A stretch of DNA of 10,668 nt from Treponema sp. UBA3662 (GTDB lineage: Bacteria; Spirochaetota; Spirochaetia; Treponematales; Treponemataceae): positions 1 to 10,668 of the forward strand of contig DFJV01000049.1 of NCBI GenBank assembly GCA_002373205.1. Reading direction: 5' to 3'. Below are positions 1 to 5,184 of the stretch, piece by piece (position 1 is the stretch's first letter; each line of letters begins with the position of its first letter). A program made the translations under genes and the position numbers. The notes beneath the pieces were generated by a model, which did not search any database, was not told the origin of the DNA, and saw only the letters and a program-made list of their open reading frames with translations.

Positions 1-102
1 ATTTTTGAATCTTCCGTTGCAGTTTACGATTCACTTTTCATCAAAGATAATCAGGCCGAATTGCTAAAAATACGGGGCTGTTGTGGTGCGGCTGGGGATT
101 AA
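1..102 (+). CDS. C-terminal fragment of an unidentified protein (5' truncated by window edge)
   Basis: Frame 1 is open from the first base to a TAA at 100-102 and gives 33 residues, ending RGCCGAAGD. The other two plus frames stop earlier, one of them almost at once. The residue mix (ESSVAVYDSLFIKDNQAELL) looks like genuine protein rather than translated repeat. The repeat-rich non-coding region begins about 26 nt after the stop, which fits a gene ending here. The tail contains a CC pair and a Gly-rich end. I do not recognise the family and assign no function. It could be a chance open frame, since only 33 codons are visible. Confidence 0.4.
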   Translation: MFESSVAVYDSLFIKDNQAELLKIRGCCGAAGD

Positions 103-128
103 AGGGGGCGATGAGTTTGCCGCCTAGT

Positions 129-173
129 GTCATTCCGACTCTGAAATAGATTCAGGGTGACGTTTCGGAATCC
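129..173. repeat. Nested palindromic repeat (hairpin inside a hairpin)
   Basis: Outer arms ATTCCGA (132-138) and TCGGAAT (165-171) are perfect complements. The loop holds a second inverted repeat, CTCTGAA (139-145) and TTCAGGG (151-157), with one T-G pair. The outer arms match the single palindrome at 2559-2584. The inner part looks like another member of the same class inserted in the loop. Repeats of this style are dispersed in many Treponema genomes. Confidence 0.75.
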
Positions 174-180
174 TAACATA

Positions 181-360
181 GATGCTGAAACAAGTTCAGC
201 ATGACGGTATTCAATGGATGCTGAATCACGTTCGGTATGACGGTATTCAATAGATGTTGAATCGAGTTCGGCATGATGGTATTCAATGGATGCTGAAGCA
301 AGTTCAGCATGACGGTATTCAATGGATGCTGAATCACGTTCGGCATGACGGTATTTATTG
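181..360 (+). repeat. Tandem array of five 36-bp palindromic units
   Basis: Five contiguous units of exactly 36 bp (181-216, 217-252, 253-288, 289-324, 325-360) share the pattern GATGCTGAA, five variable bases, TTCAGCATGAC, then GGTATTCAATG. Each has 8-nt arms around a 5-nt loop. Units 1 and 4 pair perfectly. Units 2, 3 and 5 carry only substitutions that make G-T pairs on the plus strand. The 36-bp period keeps every frame open, so open frames across the array are by-products of the repeat. There are no spacers, so this is not a CRISPR. Its role is unknown. Confidence 0.9.
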
Positions 361-398
361 GACTGGCTGCTGCGCAAAAACTTAAAACCTTGTACTGC

Positions 399-480
399 GA
401 GAGTTTTGCTGTTTTTTTCGAAGAAAAAATGGGAGCCTTTGCGACCAAAGCGAAACTCTCAGAACAAGCCTCCGGCTTGT
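399..480 (+). other. Predicted folded segment with multi-branched pairing
   Basis: Long-range arms at 399-409 and 450-460 pair over 11 positions (GAGAGTTTTGC with GCGAAACTCTC, one T-G pair). Inside lie a T-run/A-run stem (413-419 with 423-429, loop GAA) and a short stem (438-441 with 446-449). A perfect 7-bp hairpin follows directly: ACAAGCC (464-470), loop TCC, GGCTTGT (474-480). This could be a structured RNA or the left part of the repeat element that continues at 489. No known RNA family is recognised. Confidence 0.4.
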
Positions 481-488
481 GACTCTAC

Positions 489-598
489 GCCCGATTGGAG
501 CCCCGCGGCAGCGTTCCGAATTCAATTCGGAATGGAGCGACAGCGGAAGGGCGGAAAGCGGGAGACGCAGGGGAGGGCGGAGCCGTTTGATTTTGCCT
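489..598. repeat. Dispersed intergenic repeat, copy A
   Basis: It starts with GCCCGATTGGAGC and contains a near-perfect palindrome at 514-532 (TTCCGAATT, C, AATTCGGAA). It then runs through a G-rich core at 533-592. That core aligns without gaps to 5026-5085 with 52 of 60 identical positions. Overlapping open frames in several phases are artefacts of the low stop-codon content of the repeat. It lies between the 36-bp array and the promoter at 662, paralleling copy B upstream of the beta-barrel gene. Confidence 0.8.
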
Positions 599-661
599 GT
601 CGTTCTGATGAAAAAAAAAGAAAAACGGATTAAGATGAAATTTGGTGTCGCAAAATTTTCT

Positions 662-690
662 TTGACAGTAATTAAAAAACAATGTACAAT
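662..690 (+). promoter_or_regulatory. Sigma70-type promoter of the PilZ-like gene
   Basis: A perfect -35 TTGACA (662-667), a 17-nt spacer and a -10 TACAAT (685-690) are present. The expected transcription start is near 697, giving a 5' UTR of about 60 nt before the ATG at 759. Confidence 0.85.
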
Positions 691-758
691 AGTCTTTACC
701 GTGTTTGCAGTGTCGGGGAATTTATTGCTGCGTGTGTCCGTGGCGAAGGAGGTATTCT

Positions 759-1655
759 ATGGGTGAGTCGACCGCTGACCTTTACGCCGGACGTAAAACT
801 TTTTTTATTGCCCCAGATCCGTCTCTTTTGCCGGAATCTTACATGGAAGATTATTTGAACCATGGTTATGAGAGTTACATTATTTGCGACGATCGGTATT
901 GTCCGCTGTATAAGAAAGTTGAAATCATAATTTCTCTGTTTTCTGACTGCATTCTTTTTTTCTATGTTGATGCTGTGATTGAGGGGCTTGATTGGCCGAA
1001 GTATATTCTGCATCTGCAGCATGATTATGGTAATCGGGTCAGAATCGGGGTGCTTTATTCCAAGCGGAGGAGCGAGTCGGAGCGGGAGCGTCTGGAGAGA
1101 TATTATTTGTTTGATGTCGGGGTGCAGTGCGGTTGTGTGGCGCTGGAGTATCATCATTCGAAGAATTTCGCTTTGCTGGACAAGGTGATGCATGCAAATC
1201 AGGCGGCGGGACGCAGAAAGACTGTGCGTGCCATTTGCGATGACACCAGCGACGTGACTTTTTTTTATAAGAAGATTGAGTACAAGGGAAAACTTGAGGA
1301 TGTGAGCCTGAATCATTTTTCGTGCGTTCTTTTTGATGCCGACCCGGGGGAGCTTCCCACTTATGCAAAGGTGAAGGATATTCTGCTGGTTGTGAATGGG
1401 ATGCATTTTCATTCGAACGGGGTGCTGATGATGCAGCGTGAGACTGAGGCCGGTTTGCTTTATATTTTTGTTTTTATGAAGGCAGACGGGACACAGGGGC
1501 TTGAGAGCGACAGTGCGCACAGACTTTCCCAGAAGATTTATCAGATGGTGACTACGAGGACCAAGGATTTGCTGCATACGGTTTTCACTCAGGCACGACA
1601 GAGCTATGAGTCGGACAAGAAGTCTGAACAAAAGCCGGAGCAGAATAACACTTAG
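759..1655 (+). CDS. PilZ-like domain protein, putative cyclic-di-GMP effector
   Basis: The 298-residue protein starts at the ATG at 759, chosen because GAAGGAGG (745-752) lies 6 nt upstream and a strong promoter precedes it. A further in-frame ATG at 705 has no such site. No signal peptide is visible, so it is probably cytoplasmic. Residues 12-100 have hydrophobic strands and a DD pair (44-45), loosely like a receiver or PilZ N-terminal fold. Residues 150-240 look like a PilZ domain: R153-K-T-V-R157 fits the RxxxR c-di-GMP motif, and D181-V-S183-L-N-H186 fits D/NxSxxG except that the last glycine is His. The C-terminal 30 residues are polar and likely disordered. Spirochaetes use PilZ proteins in motility and host adaptation. 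The domain call is made by eye, and c-di-GMP binding may be weak or lost. It is monocistronic, with rubrerythrin having its own promoter downstream. Confidence 0.6.
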   Translation: MGESTADLYAGRKTFFIAPDPSLLPESYMEDYLNHGYESYIICDDRYCPLYKKVEIIISLFSDCILFFYVDAVIEGLDWPKYILHLQHDYGNRVRIGVLYSKRRSESERERLERYYLFDVGVQCGCVALEYHHSKNFALLDKVMHANQAAGRRKTVRAICDDTSDVTFFYKKIEYKGKLEDVSLNHFSCVLFDADPGELPTYAKVKDILLVVNGMHFHSNGVLMMQRETEAGLLYIFVFMKADGTQGLESDSAHRLSQKIYQMVTTRTKDLLHTVFTQARQSYESDKKSEQKPEQNNT

Positions 1656-1740
1656 GATTTTCTATTTCTGATTTCTGAACATGGTCTCGGGCTTCTGCGG
1701 TTAGGTGTGGGTAATCTTTTTTAAAACTGCGATTTTAAAA

Positions 1741-1769
1741 TTGACATTAGTTTGTGTACAATTTATATT
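1741..1769 (+). promoter_or_regulatory. Sigma70-type promoter of rubrerythrin
   Basis: TTGACA (1741-1746), a 17-nt spacer and TATATT (1764-1769) are present. Just upstream are two identical TTTTAAAA boxes (1719-1726 and 1733-1740), 14 nt apart and abutting the -35. They could be an AT-rich UP element or an operator. A peroxide regulator would be plausible for this gene, but no PerR consensus is recognisable. Confidence 0.75.
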
Positions 1770-1834
1770 TTAAGCAACAGATACCTGCGTATAAAGTGGC
1801 TGCGGCGGGGCTGATTTTTTTCAAGGAGAATAAC

Positions 1835-2371
1835 ATGGAACTCAAGGGATCAAAGACCGAGAAGAATTTGCAGACGGCTTTTGCGGGTGAATCAATGGCT
1901 CGCAACAAGTACACATATTTTGCTTCAAAGGCAAAGAAAGACGGGTTTGTGCAGATTGCCGCAATTTTCGAGGAGACTGCAAACAACGAAAAAGAGCACG
2001 CCAAGATGTGGTACAAGCTGCTGAACGGCGGTGTTGGAACTACGGCGGAGAATCTTAAGGCTGCGGCAGATGGCGAACATTACGAGTGGACGGAGATGTA
2101 TCCCACGTTCGCAAAAGAGGCCCGTGAGGAAGGCTTCGAGAGAATTGCAAAGATGTTCGAGGGTGTGGCGGCAATTGAGAAGGAGCATGAGGAGCGTTAC
2201 AAGAAGCTGCTTGCCAATGTTGAGGGAGATTTGGTTTTCTCGAAAGACGGAGATGTTGTCTGGCAGTGTGCAAACTGCGGTCACATTTGCGTGGGAAAGA
2301 AAGCTCCCGATGTATGTCCGGTCTGTGCGCATCCGCAGAGCTATTTCCAGGTGAAGGCAGAAAACTATTGA
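1835..2371 (+). CDS. rbr: Rubrerythrin
   Basis: This is a 178-residue cytoplasmic non-haem iron protein that reduces hydrogen peroxide to water in anaerobes and microaerophiles, using electrons passed through its rubredoxin-like domain. The N-terminal ferritin-like di-iron domain (about 1-130) has the expected carboxylate and histidine ligands: E19, the E52-K-E-H55 motif, E81 and E84 before the helix with EMYP, and E115-K-E-H118. The C-terminal rubredoxin domain has C145-A-N-C148-G and C161-P-V-C164, all four iron-binding cysteines. Length and domain order are normal for the family. The start at 1835 is set by AAGGAG (1823-1828), 6 nt upstream, and by homology; an earlier in-frame ATG at 1754 lies within the promoter. 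The gene is monocistronic, with its own promoter and a terminator at 2438-2485. It implies an anaerobic lifestyle with oxygen exposure. Confidence 0.97.
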   Translation: MELKGSKTEKNLQTAFAGESMARNKYTYFASKAKKDGFVQIAAIFEETANNEKEHAKMWYKLLNGGVGTTAENLKAAADGEHYEWTEMYPTFAKEAREEGFERIAKMFEGVAAIEKEHEERYKKLLANVEGDLVFSKDGDVVWQCANCGHICVGKKAPDVCPVCAHPQSYFQVKAENY

Positions 2372-2389
2372 TTGTTTTTTGAGTGAATG

Positions 2390-2427
2390 GGAATTTTCAA
2401 AAAGCCTGGCTGACTTTTGGGAATTCC
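2390..2427 (+). other. Stable hairpin in the rubrerythrin 3' UTR
   Basis: Arms at 2390-2402 and 2415-2427 pair over 13 positions with two T-G pairs around a 12-nt loop. No T-run follows, so it is not itself a standard terminator. It lies between the stop codon and the true terminator and may protect the mRNA 3' end. Confidence 0.5.
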
Positions 2428-2437
2428 TTGAGTAATG

Positions 2438-2485
2438 AAGGTCTTTTTCGATTCCGGCGGCGGAATTGAAGAGGGCCTTTTTTTT
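2438..2485 (+). terminator. Rho-independent terminator of rubrerythrin
   Basis: A 19-bp stem (2438-2456 with 2461-2479) closes a GCGG loop. It has four wobble pairs, all compatible with plus-strand RNA, and is followed by T-rich sequence ending in eight Ts (2478-2485). On the minus strand the same wobbles become A-C mismatches, so it works best for the plus-strand transcript. Confidence 0.9.
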
Positions 2486-2558
2486 GTGTGCGTGGGAGGC
2501 TGTCTAAAACCTGCGTCATGGCGAATTTTTTCCGGCATCTGTGCTGGATATAGTGCAT

Positions 2559-2584
2559 GGATTCCGAAACGAGTTCGGAATGAC
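2559..2584. repeat. Single-copy palindromic repeat of the ATTCCGAA type
   Basis: ATTCCGAA (2561-2568), loop ACGAG, TTCGGAAT (2574-2581) form a perfect 8-bp hairpin ending in the GAC trailer that also ends the units of the 181-360 array. It sits in the 291-nt gap between rubrerythrin and the SUMF1 gene, in the 3' flank of both convergent units. The rest of that gap (2586-2662) holds no clear terminator for the minus-strand operon and no gene I can support. Confidence 0.7.
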
Positions 2585-2662
2585 GCTGCGCAACGAACTT
2601 TTTGGTCGTCCCCGACACTGCGATGAGGGGGCAGAGACTTTAAAGAGAAGGAGTGATTCTTA

Positions 2663-3598
2663 CTAACGGAGTGACCTTGCGATTCGGAATCCCAAATAGG
2701 TGTATGCCTCGTTTGGGTCGAACGAATATCTGTCGCCGACATAATAGAAGAGGGTTTCGTCCGACCATGCACCGCCACGCACGCTTCTGCCTTCTCCATA
2801 CCGGGGGCCTGCCGCAAATCCGTTTGTGTCCTCGTATTTTCCGTACCAGTCCCAGCAGAATTCAAGCACATTTCCCGTCATGTCAAAAAGGCCTGAACCG
2901 TTCGGATTTCCGCTTCCCGGCATTGGGAGGCCTTCTTCAACTGGAGATTTGTTTCCCGCAGTTCCGACTGTATGAGTGCCGTTCGAATTGTCGAAAAGCC
3001 ATGCCACATCCTCCGCACTGAACATTGCAGACTCACCGCTTGCAATATCTCCGCGCTGAATGGATGTCTTTGTTTTGCGGGCCGCATATTCCCATTCCGC
3101 TTCGGTGGGAAGTCTGTATCCGGTGGCGGCCCAGTCGCAATCTGCAAGGTCGCAGGCTATCGAGTCTCCTGAGTCGCGGATTATGTTTCCGCCGTAGGTG
3201 TAGCAGGGGGTGAGGCCTTCCATTTCGGAAAGAGCGTTGCACCACACGATGGCATCATGCCAGTTCACGCGGGTCACGGGTTGAAAGCCTCCGTTTGCGG
3301 TGGGGACCTTTCCCACGGTGCCTTCGGAGCCTTCCTGTCCTCTGTTTTGGAAATAATATCCGTTGTCTTCCGCCCACTGAAGAACCTTGTACCACAGTGC
3401 GTATGTGGTTTCGTAGGAATTTATGGCAAAAGAATCAAGTCGGCGGCTTGCAGGGAAAGAGTCGACATGCTCTCCTATTGTATAGGAAATAGTACCTTTG
3501 GTCTTGAATTCATGCATATCTATGCCGGTGAAATCTGTCTGTGCGAACAATTGTGCCGAAAATGCCGCAATTACCGCAATGATGGAAATTTTCTTCAT
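2663..3598 (-). CDS. Secreted SUMF1/FGE-fold protein without the catalytic cysteines
   Basis: The 311-residue protein starts with a Sec signal peptide (MKKISIIAVIAAFSAQLFA, cleavage near residue 19), so it is periplasmic or exported. The rest matches the formylglycine-generating enzyme (SUMF1) fold: EVxxxxY-like ETTYALWY (63-70), PVTRVNWHDAIVWCN (107-121), YRLPTEAEWEYAAR (161-174), GLFDMTGNVLEFCWDWY (236-252), RGGAW (274-278) and LGFRIAR (302-308). In true FGE the two active cysteines follow the GGS motif; here the aligned positions are D280 and Y285, so it should not convert sulfatase Cys to formylglycine. A structural or ligand-binding role is more likely; FGE-fold proteins are often expanded in spirochaetes. 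The start codon overlaps the corA stop (ATGA). GGAGG within the end of corA lies 7 nt upstream of it, which indicates translational coupling. Confidence 0.88.
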   Translation of the reverse strand: MKKISIIAVIAAFSAQLFAQTDFTGIDMHEFKTKGTISYTIGEHVDSFPASRRLDSFAINSYETTYALWYKVLQWAEDNGYYFQNRGQEGSEGTVGKVPTANGGFQPVTRVNWHDAIVWCNALSEMEGLTPCYTYGGNIIRDSGDSIACDLADCDWAATGYRLPTEAEWEYAARKTKTSIQRGDIASGESAMFSAEDVAWLFDNSNGTHTVGTAGNKSPVEEGLPMPGSGNPNGSGLFDMTGNVLEFCWDWYGKYEDTNGFAAGPRYGEGRSVRGGAWSDETLFYYVGDRYSFDPNEAYTYLGFRIARSLR

Positions 3599-4668
3599 TT
3601 ATTTGCCTCCGCTTGTTTTTCCATTCTTTTGAGTGAGCGTTTCTGCTTGATGGCTTCCCTACGCTGTTTAAACGAAAAAGGCTGCCGTTTGGTTACGTTT
3701 TTTGTTTGATTTGATATTGAAGTGATATTCCGTTTCATGAATGCGATGTACGCCACCACTGCAAAGGAAATGCTTGCAATCAGGACTACGATTGCGCCTG
3801 TCCATCCCGAGTGCATCCAGGGAAGCGGCACGTTGATTCCGTAGTAGCTTGAAATGATTGTGGGAACCATAAGCACAAGGTTCCAGCCTGTCATGGTCTT
3901 CATCACTATGTTCAGATTGTTGGACAGCACGGTTGCAAAAGAGTCGTTCATTGTGGCCATGATGTTTGAGTATGTGTCTGCCATTTCCATAGCCTGCCGG
4001 TTGTCTATTTCCACGTCGTCCAGCCAGTCCTGGTCGTCGTCATCGAGTTTGATGATTTTCGTCTTTCGGAATTTTTCCAGCAGCATCTGATTGCTTTTGA
4101 GCGATGTGGTGAAATAAACCAGTGATTTCTGGATGTTGAGCAGCTGGATGAGTTCGTTGTTTTCCACTGACTGCAGCATTTCGTGCTGGATTGTCGTGGC
4201 GCGGCGGTTCAATTCCTTCAGGTAGCGCAGGAAAGCTGTGTCGGAACGCGAAAGAAAGCGGATTGCAAATGCCGGGAAGTCGTTCAGCTTCAGTTCCTTG
4301 ATGCGGTTGGCTGCAAAATCCTTGAGCACTTCGCAGTCGGTCCAGCAGATTGTGATGAAGAGTTTCTCCTTCATGATTATGCCGAGAGGCGTGCAGAAAT
4401 AACTGATTTCATCTCCGGGTGAAAAAACGGGGAGCCGTAAAATCGTGAGCGTGTAATTGAAATCATCGTTGCGTTCAAGACGGGAAAGTTCATCGGGGTC
4501 CAGAATGTCGAGCATATTTTCAGGGTCTATGCCGTATTTTTCTTCGAGTTCGGCAATGTCGTTGCGGGTTACCGAGCGGGCATCCACCCAGGTGCTCTTG
4601 CGGCCGTCAAGTTCTTCTTCGGTTTTCTCTACAAGTTTTCCGTCATCCTGCTGCCAGTATGTAATCAT
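3595..4668 (-). CDS. corA: CorA-family divalent cation transporter with a GIN filter motif
   Basis: This 357-residue inner-membrane protein belongs to the CorA family of pentameric channels that carry Mg2+ (or Co2+, Ni2+, Zn2+). Residues 1-255 form the cytoplasmic funnel, with acidic stretches (LDDDDQDWLDD, 208-218) and the long helix leading to the membrane. TM1 spans about 258-276 and TM2 about 291-312. The motif ending TM1 is Y-G277-I278-N279, where almost all CorA proteins have GMN; the isoleucine codon is at 3835-3837. A basic tail of about 45 residues (313-357, many K/R) follows TM2, where classic CorA ends within a few residues. GGAAGG (4675-4680) lies 6 nt before the ATG. The gene has its own promoter, a leader with a short ORF, and a 4-nt overlap with the SUMF1 gene downstream. 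The substrate cannot be read from sequence; ZntB-like transport is an alternative. Confidence 0.9.
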   Translation of the reverse strand: MITYWQQDDGKLVEKTEEELDGRKSTWVDARSVTRNDIAELEEKYGIDPENMLDILDPDELSRLERNDDFNYTLTILRLPVFSPGDEISYFCTPLGIIMKEKLFITICWTDCEVLKDFAANRIKELKLNDFPAFAIRFLSRSDTAFLRYLKELNRRATTIQHEMLQSVENNELIQLLNIQKSLVYFTTSLKSNQMLLEKFRKTKIIKLDDDDQDWLDDVEIDNRQAMEMADTYSNIMATMNDSFATVLSNNLNIVMKTMTGWNLVLMVPTIISSYYGINVPLPWMHSGWTGAIVVLIASISFAVVAYIAFMKRNITSISNQTKNVTKRQPFSFKQRREAIKQKRSLKRMEKQAEANK

Positions 4669-4716
4669 AATCTGCCTTCCATGCGTGAAATTATGCCTGG
4701 ACCAGATGCAGAAGTG

Positions 4717-4788
4717 TCAGTCTGCCGATTCAGGCGATTTTGTGTGATTTATGCCGCTACGTTGAGGGCCGGAACTACCACTGTCCAT
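4717..4788 (-). CDS. Putative 23-codon leader peptide upstream of corA
   Basis: A consensus Shine-Dalgarno AGGAGG lies 6 nt upstream of an ATG at 4788. The frame runs 23 codons (MDSGSSGPQRSGINHTKSPESAD) to a TGA at 4717-4719, 48 nt before the corA ATG. This is the strongest ribosome-binding site in the corA transcript, stronger than corA's own. The peptide is polar, with two prolines, no membrane segment and no recognised family. Its likely role is regulatory: ribosome occupancy would change leader folding. It is too short to be sure it is translated. Confidence 0.45.
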   Translation of the reverse strand: MDSGSSGPQRSGINHTKSPESAD

Positions 4789-4797
4789 AAATCGCCT
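4732..4797 (-). promoter_or_regulatory. corA leader with two mutually exclusive stems
   Basis: In the minus-strand RNA, the ribosome-binding and start region of the leader ORF can form a 9-bp stem with its own 3' part (AGGCGATTT at 4789-4797 with AAATCGCCT at 4732-4740), covering the Shine-Dalgarno. Alternatively it can form an 8-bp stem with a nearer site (GATTTATG at 4786-4793 with CATAAATC at 4746-4753), covering the start codon. Both stems use 4789-4793, so only one can form at a time. Both partner strands lie inside the leader ORF. No known Mg2+ riboswitch (M-box) is recognised. Confidence 0.45.
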
Positions 4798-4836
4798 CCT
4801 AAAAAAAATCAAGCTAGTTTGACAAACCTTTCTACA

Positions 4837-4865
4837 AATATATCAGTTTTTGAAAATTTATTCAA
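4837..4865 (-). promoter_or_regulatory. Sigma70-type promoter of the corA operon
   Basis: On the minus strand, TTGAAT (-35, 4860-4865), a 17-nt spacer and TATATT (-10, 4837-4842) predict a start near 4830. That makes a leader of about 160 nt before corA, containing the short ORF. Confidence 0.65.
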
Positions 4866-4876
4866 TCACCAACACT

Positions 4877-4891
4877 CGACGCAGAGCGTCG
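4877..4891. other. Short GC hairpin between corA and the beta-barrel gene
   Basis: CGACGC, loop AGA, GCGTCG is a perfect 6-bp inverted repeat just upstream of the corA -35 box. It has no T-run on the plus side. It could be an operator half-site pair or part of the repeat element that continues rightward. The function is not evident. Confidence 0.35.
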
Positions 4892-4974
4892 GGGTATTGA
4901 ACCCTCCGCACGAATAAAAGCGATTGTAAAAGTTTGGTGAACTCCGGCTTCTGAACTCAGTGCTCCCGACCTAT

Positions 4975-5090
4975 GCCCGATTGGAGCACAGTTTCCGAAT
5001 TGAAGGCTCTGGCTTCAAGGCGGAATGGAGCGGAAGCGGAAGTGCGGAAAGCGGGAGACACAGAGGACTGCGAAGCCGTTTGATTCGGCC
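4975..5090. repeat. Dispersed intergenic repeat, copy B
   Basis: It begins with the same GCCCGATTGGAGC as copy A and ends with the same GCCGTTTGATT. The core at 5026-5085 matches 533-592 at 52 of 60 positions without gaps. The central palindrome differs in sequence but keeps the TTCCG and CGGAA arms (5-nt arms at each end, with TTGAAG and CTTCAA inside), so the fold is conserved while the loop changed. It ends about 36 nt upstream of the beta-barrel gene's promoter. No gene is supported in 4866-5125. Confidence 0.8.
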
Positions 5091-5125
5091 TTTCATCCAA
5101 AAAAAACGCTGATTTTGCCTATGCC

Positions 5126-5154
5126 TTGACTTAATGGTTGATTTGCTCCATAAT
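5126..5154 (+). promoter_or_regulatory. Sigma70-type promoter of the beta-barrel gene
   Basis: TTGACT (5126-5131), a 17-nt spacer and CATAAT (5149-5154) predict a start near 5161 and a 5' UTR of about 24 nt that contains the Shine-Dalgarno GGGAG (5174-5178). Confidence 0.75.
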
Positions 5155-5184
5155 TGCTCCATCCTTCATGTTTGGGAGATTAGT

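Noticed and set aside
181..360. CRISPR-like array of 36-bp repeats
   Set aside because: The units are contiguous, with no spacers between them and no cas genes nearby. It is a tandem palindrome array.
99..448. Two minus-strand open frames of about 90 codons with 12-residue repeats
   Set aside because: They are produced by the 36-bp tandem repeat, whose period is a multiple of three and contains no stops. No ribosome-binding site or promoter is present.
358..766. Overlapping open frames on both strands over repeat copy A
   Set aside because: They are G-rich, stop-poor repeat DNA, open in several frames at once with Arg-rich translations. The similar copy B also shows only such chance frames.
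696..1631. 311-codon frame antisense to the PilZ-like gene
   Set aside because: The plus-strand gene has a perfect promoter and Shine-Dalgarno. The antisense frame has neither and has a His/Leu/Ile-rich translation typical of shadows.
1757..1762. TACAAT as the -10 box of rubrerythrin
   Set aside because: It lies only 10 nt after the TTGACA. TATATT at 1764-1769 gives the correct 17-nt spacing.
4660..4830. M-box Mg2+ riboswitch in the corA leader
   Set aside because: The leader lacks the conserved M-box segments as I know them, and its pairing pattern is different.
4819..4844. Plus-strand promoter TTGACA with TATATC
   Set aside because: The spacer is only 14 nt, and no plus-strand gene follows closely. 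The minus-strand corA promoter in the same DNA has better spacing.
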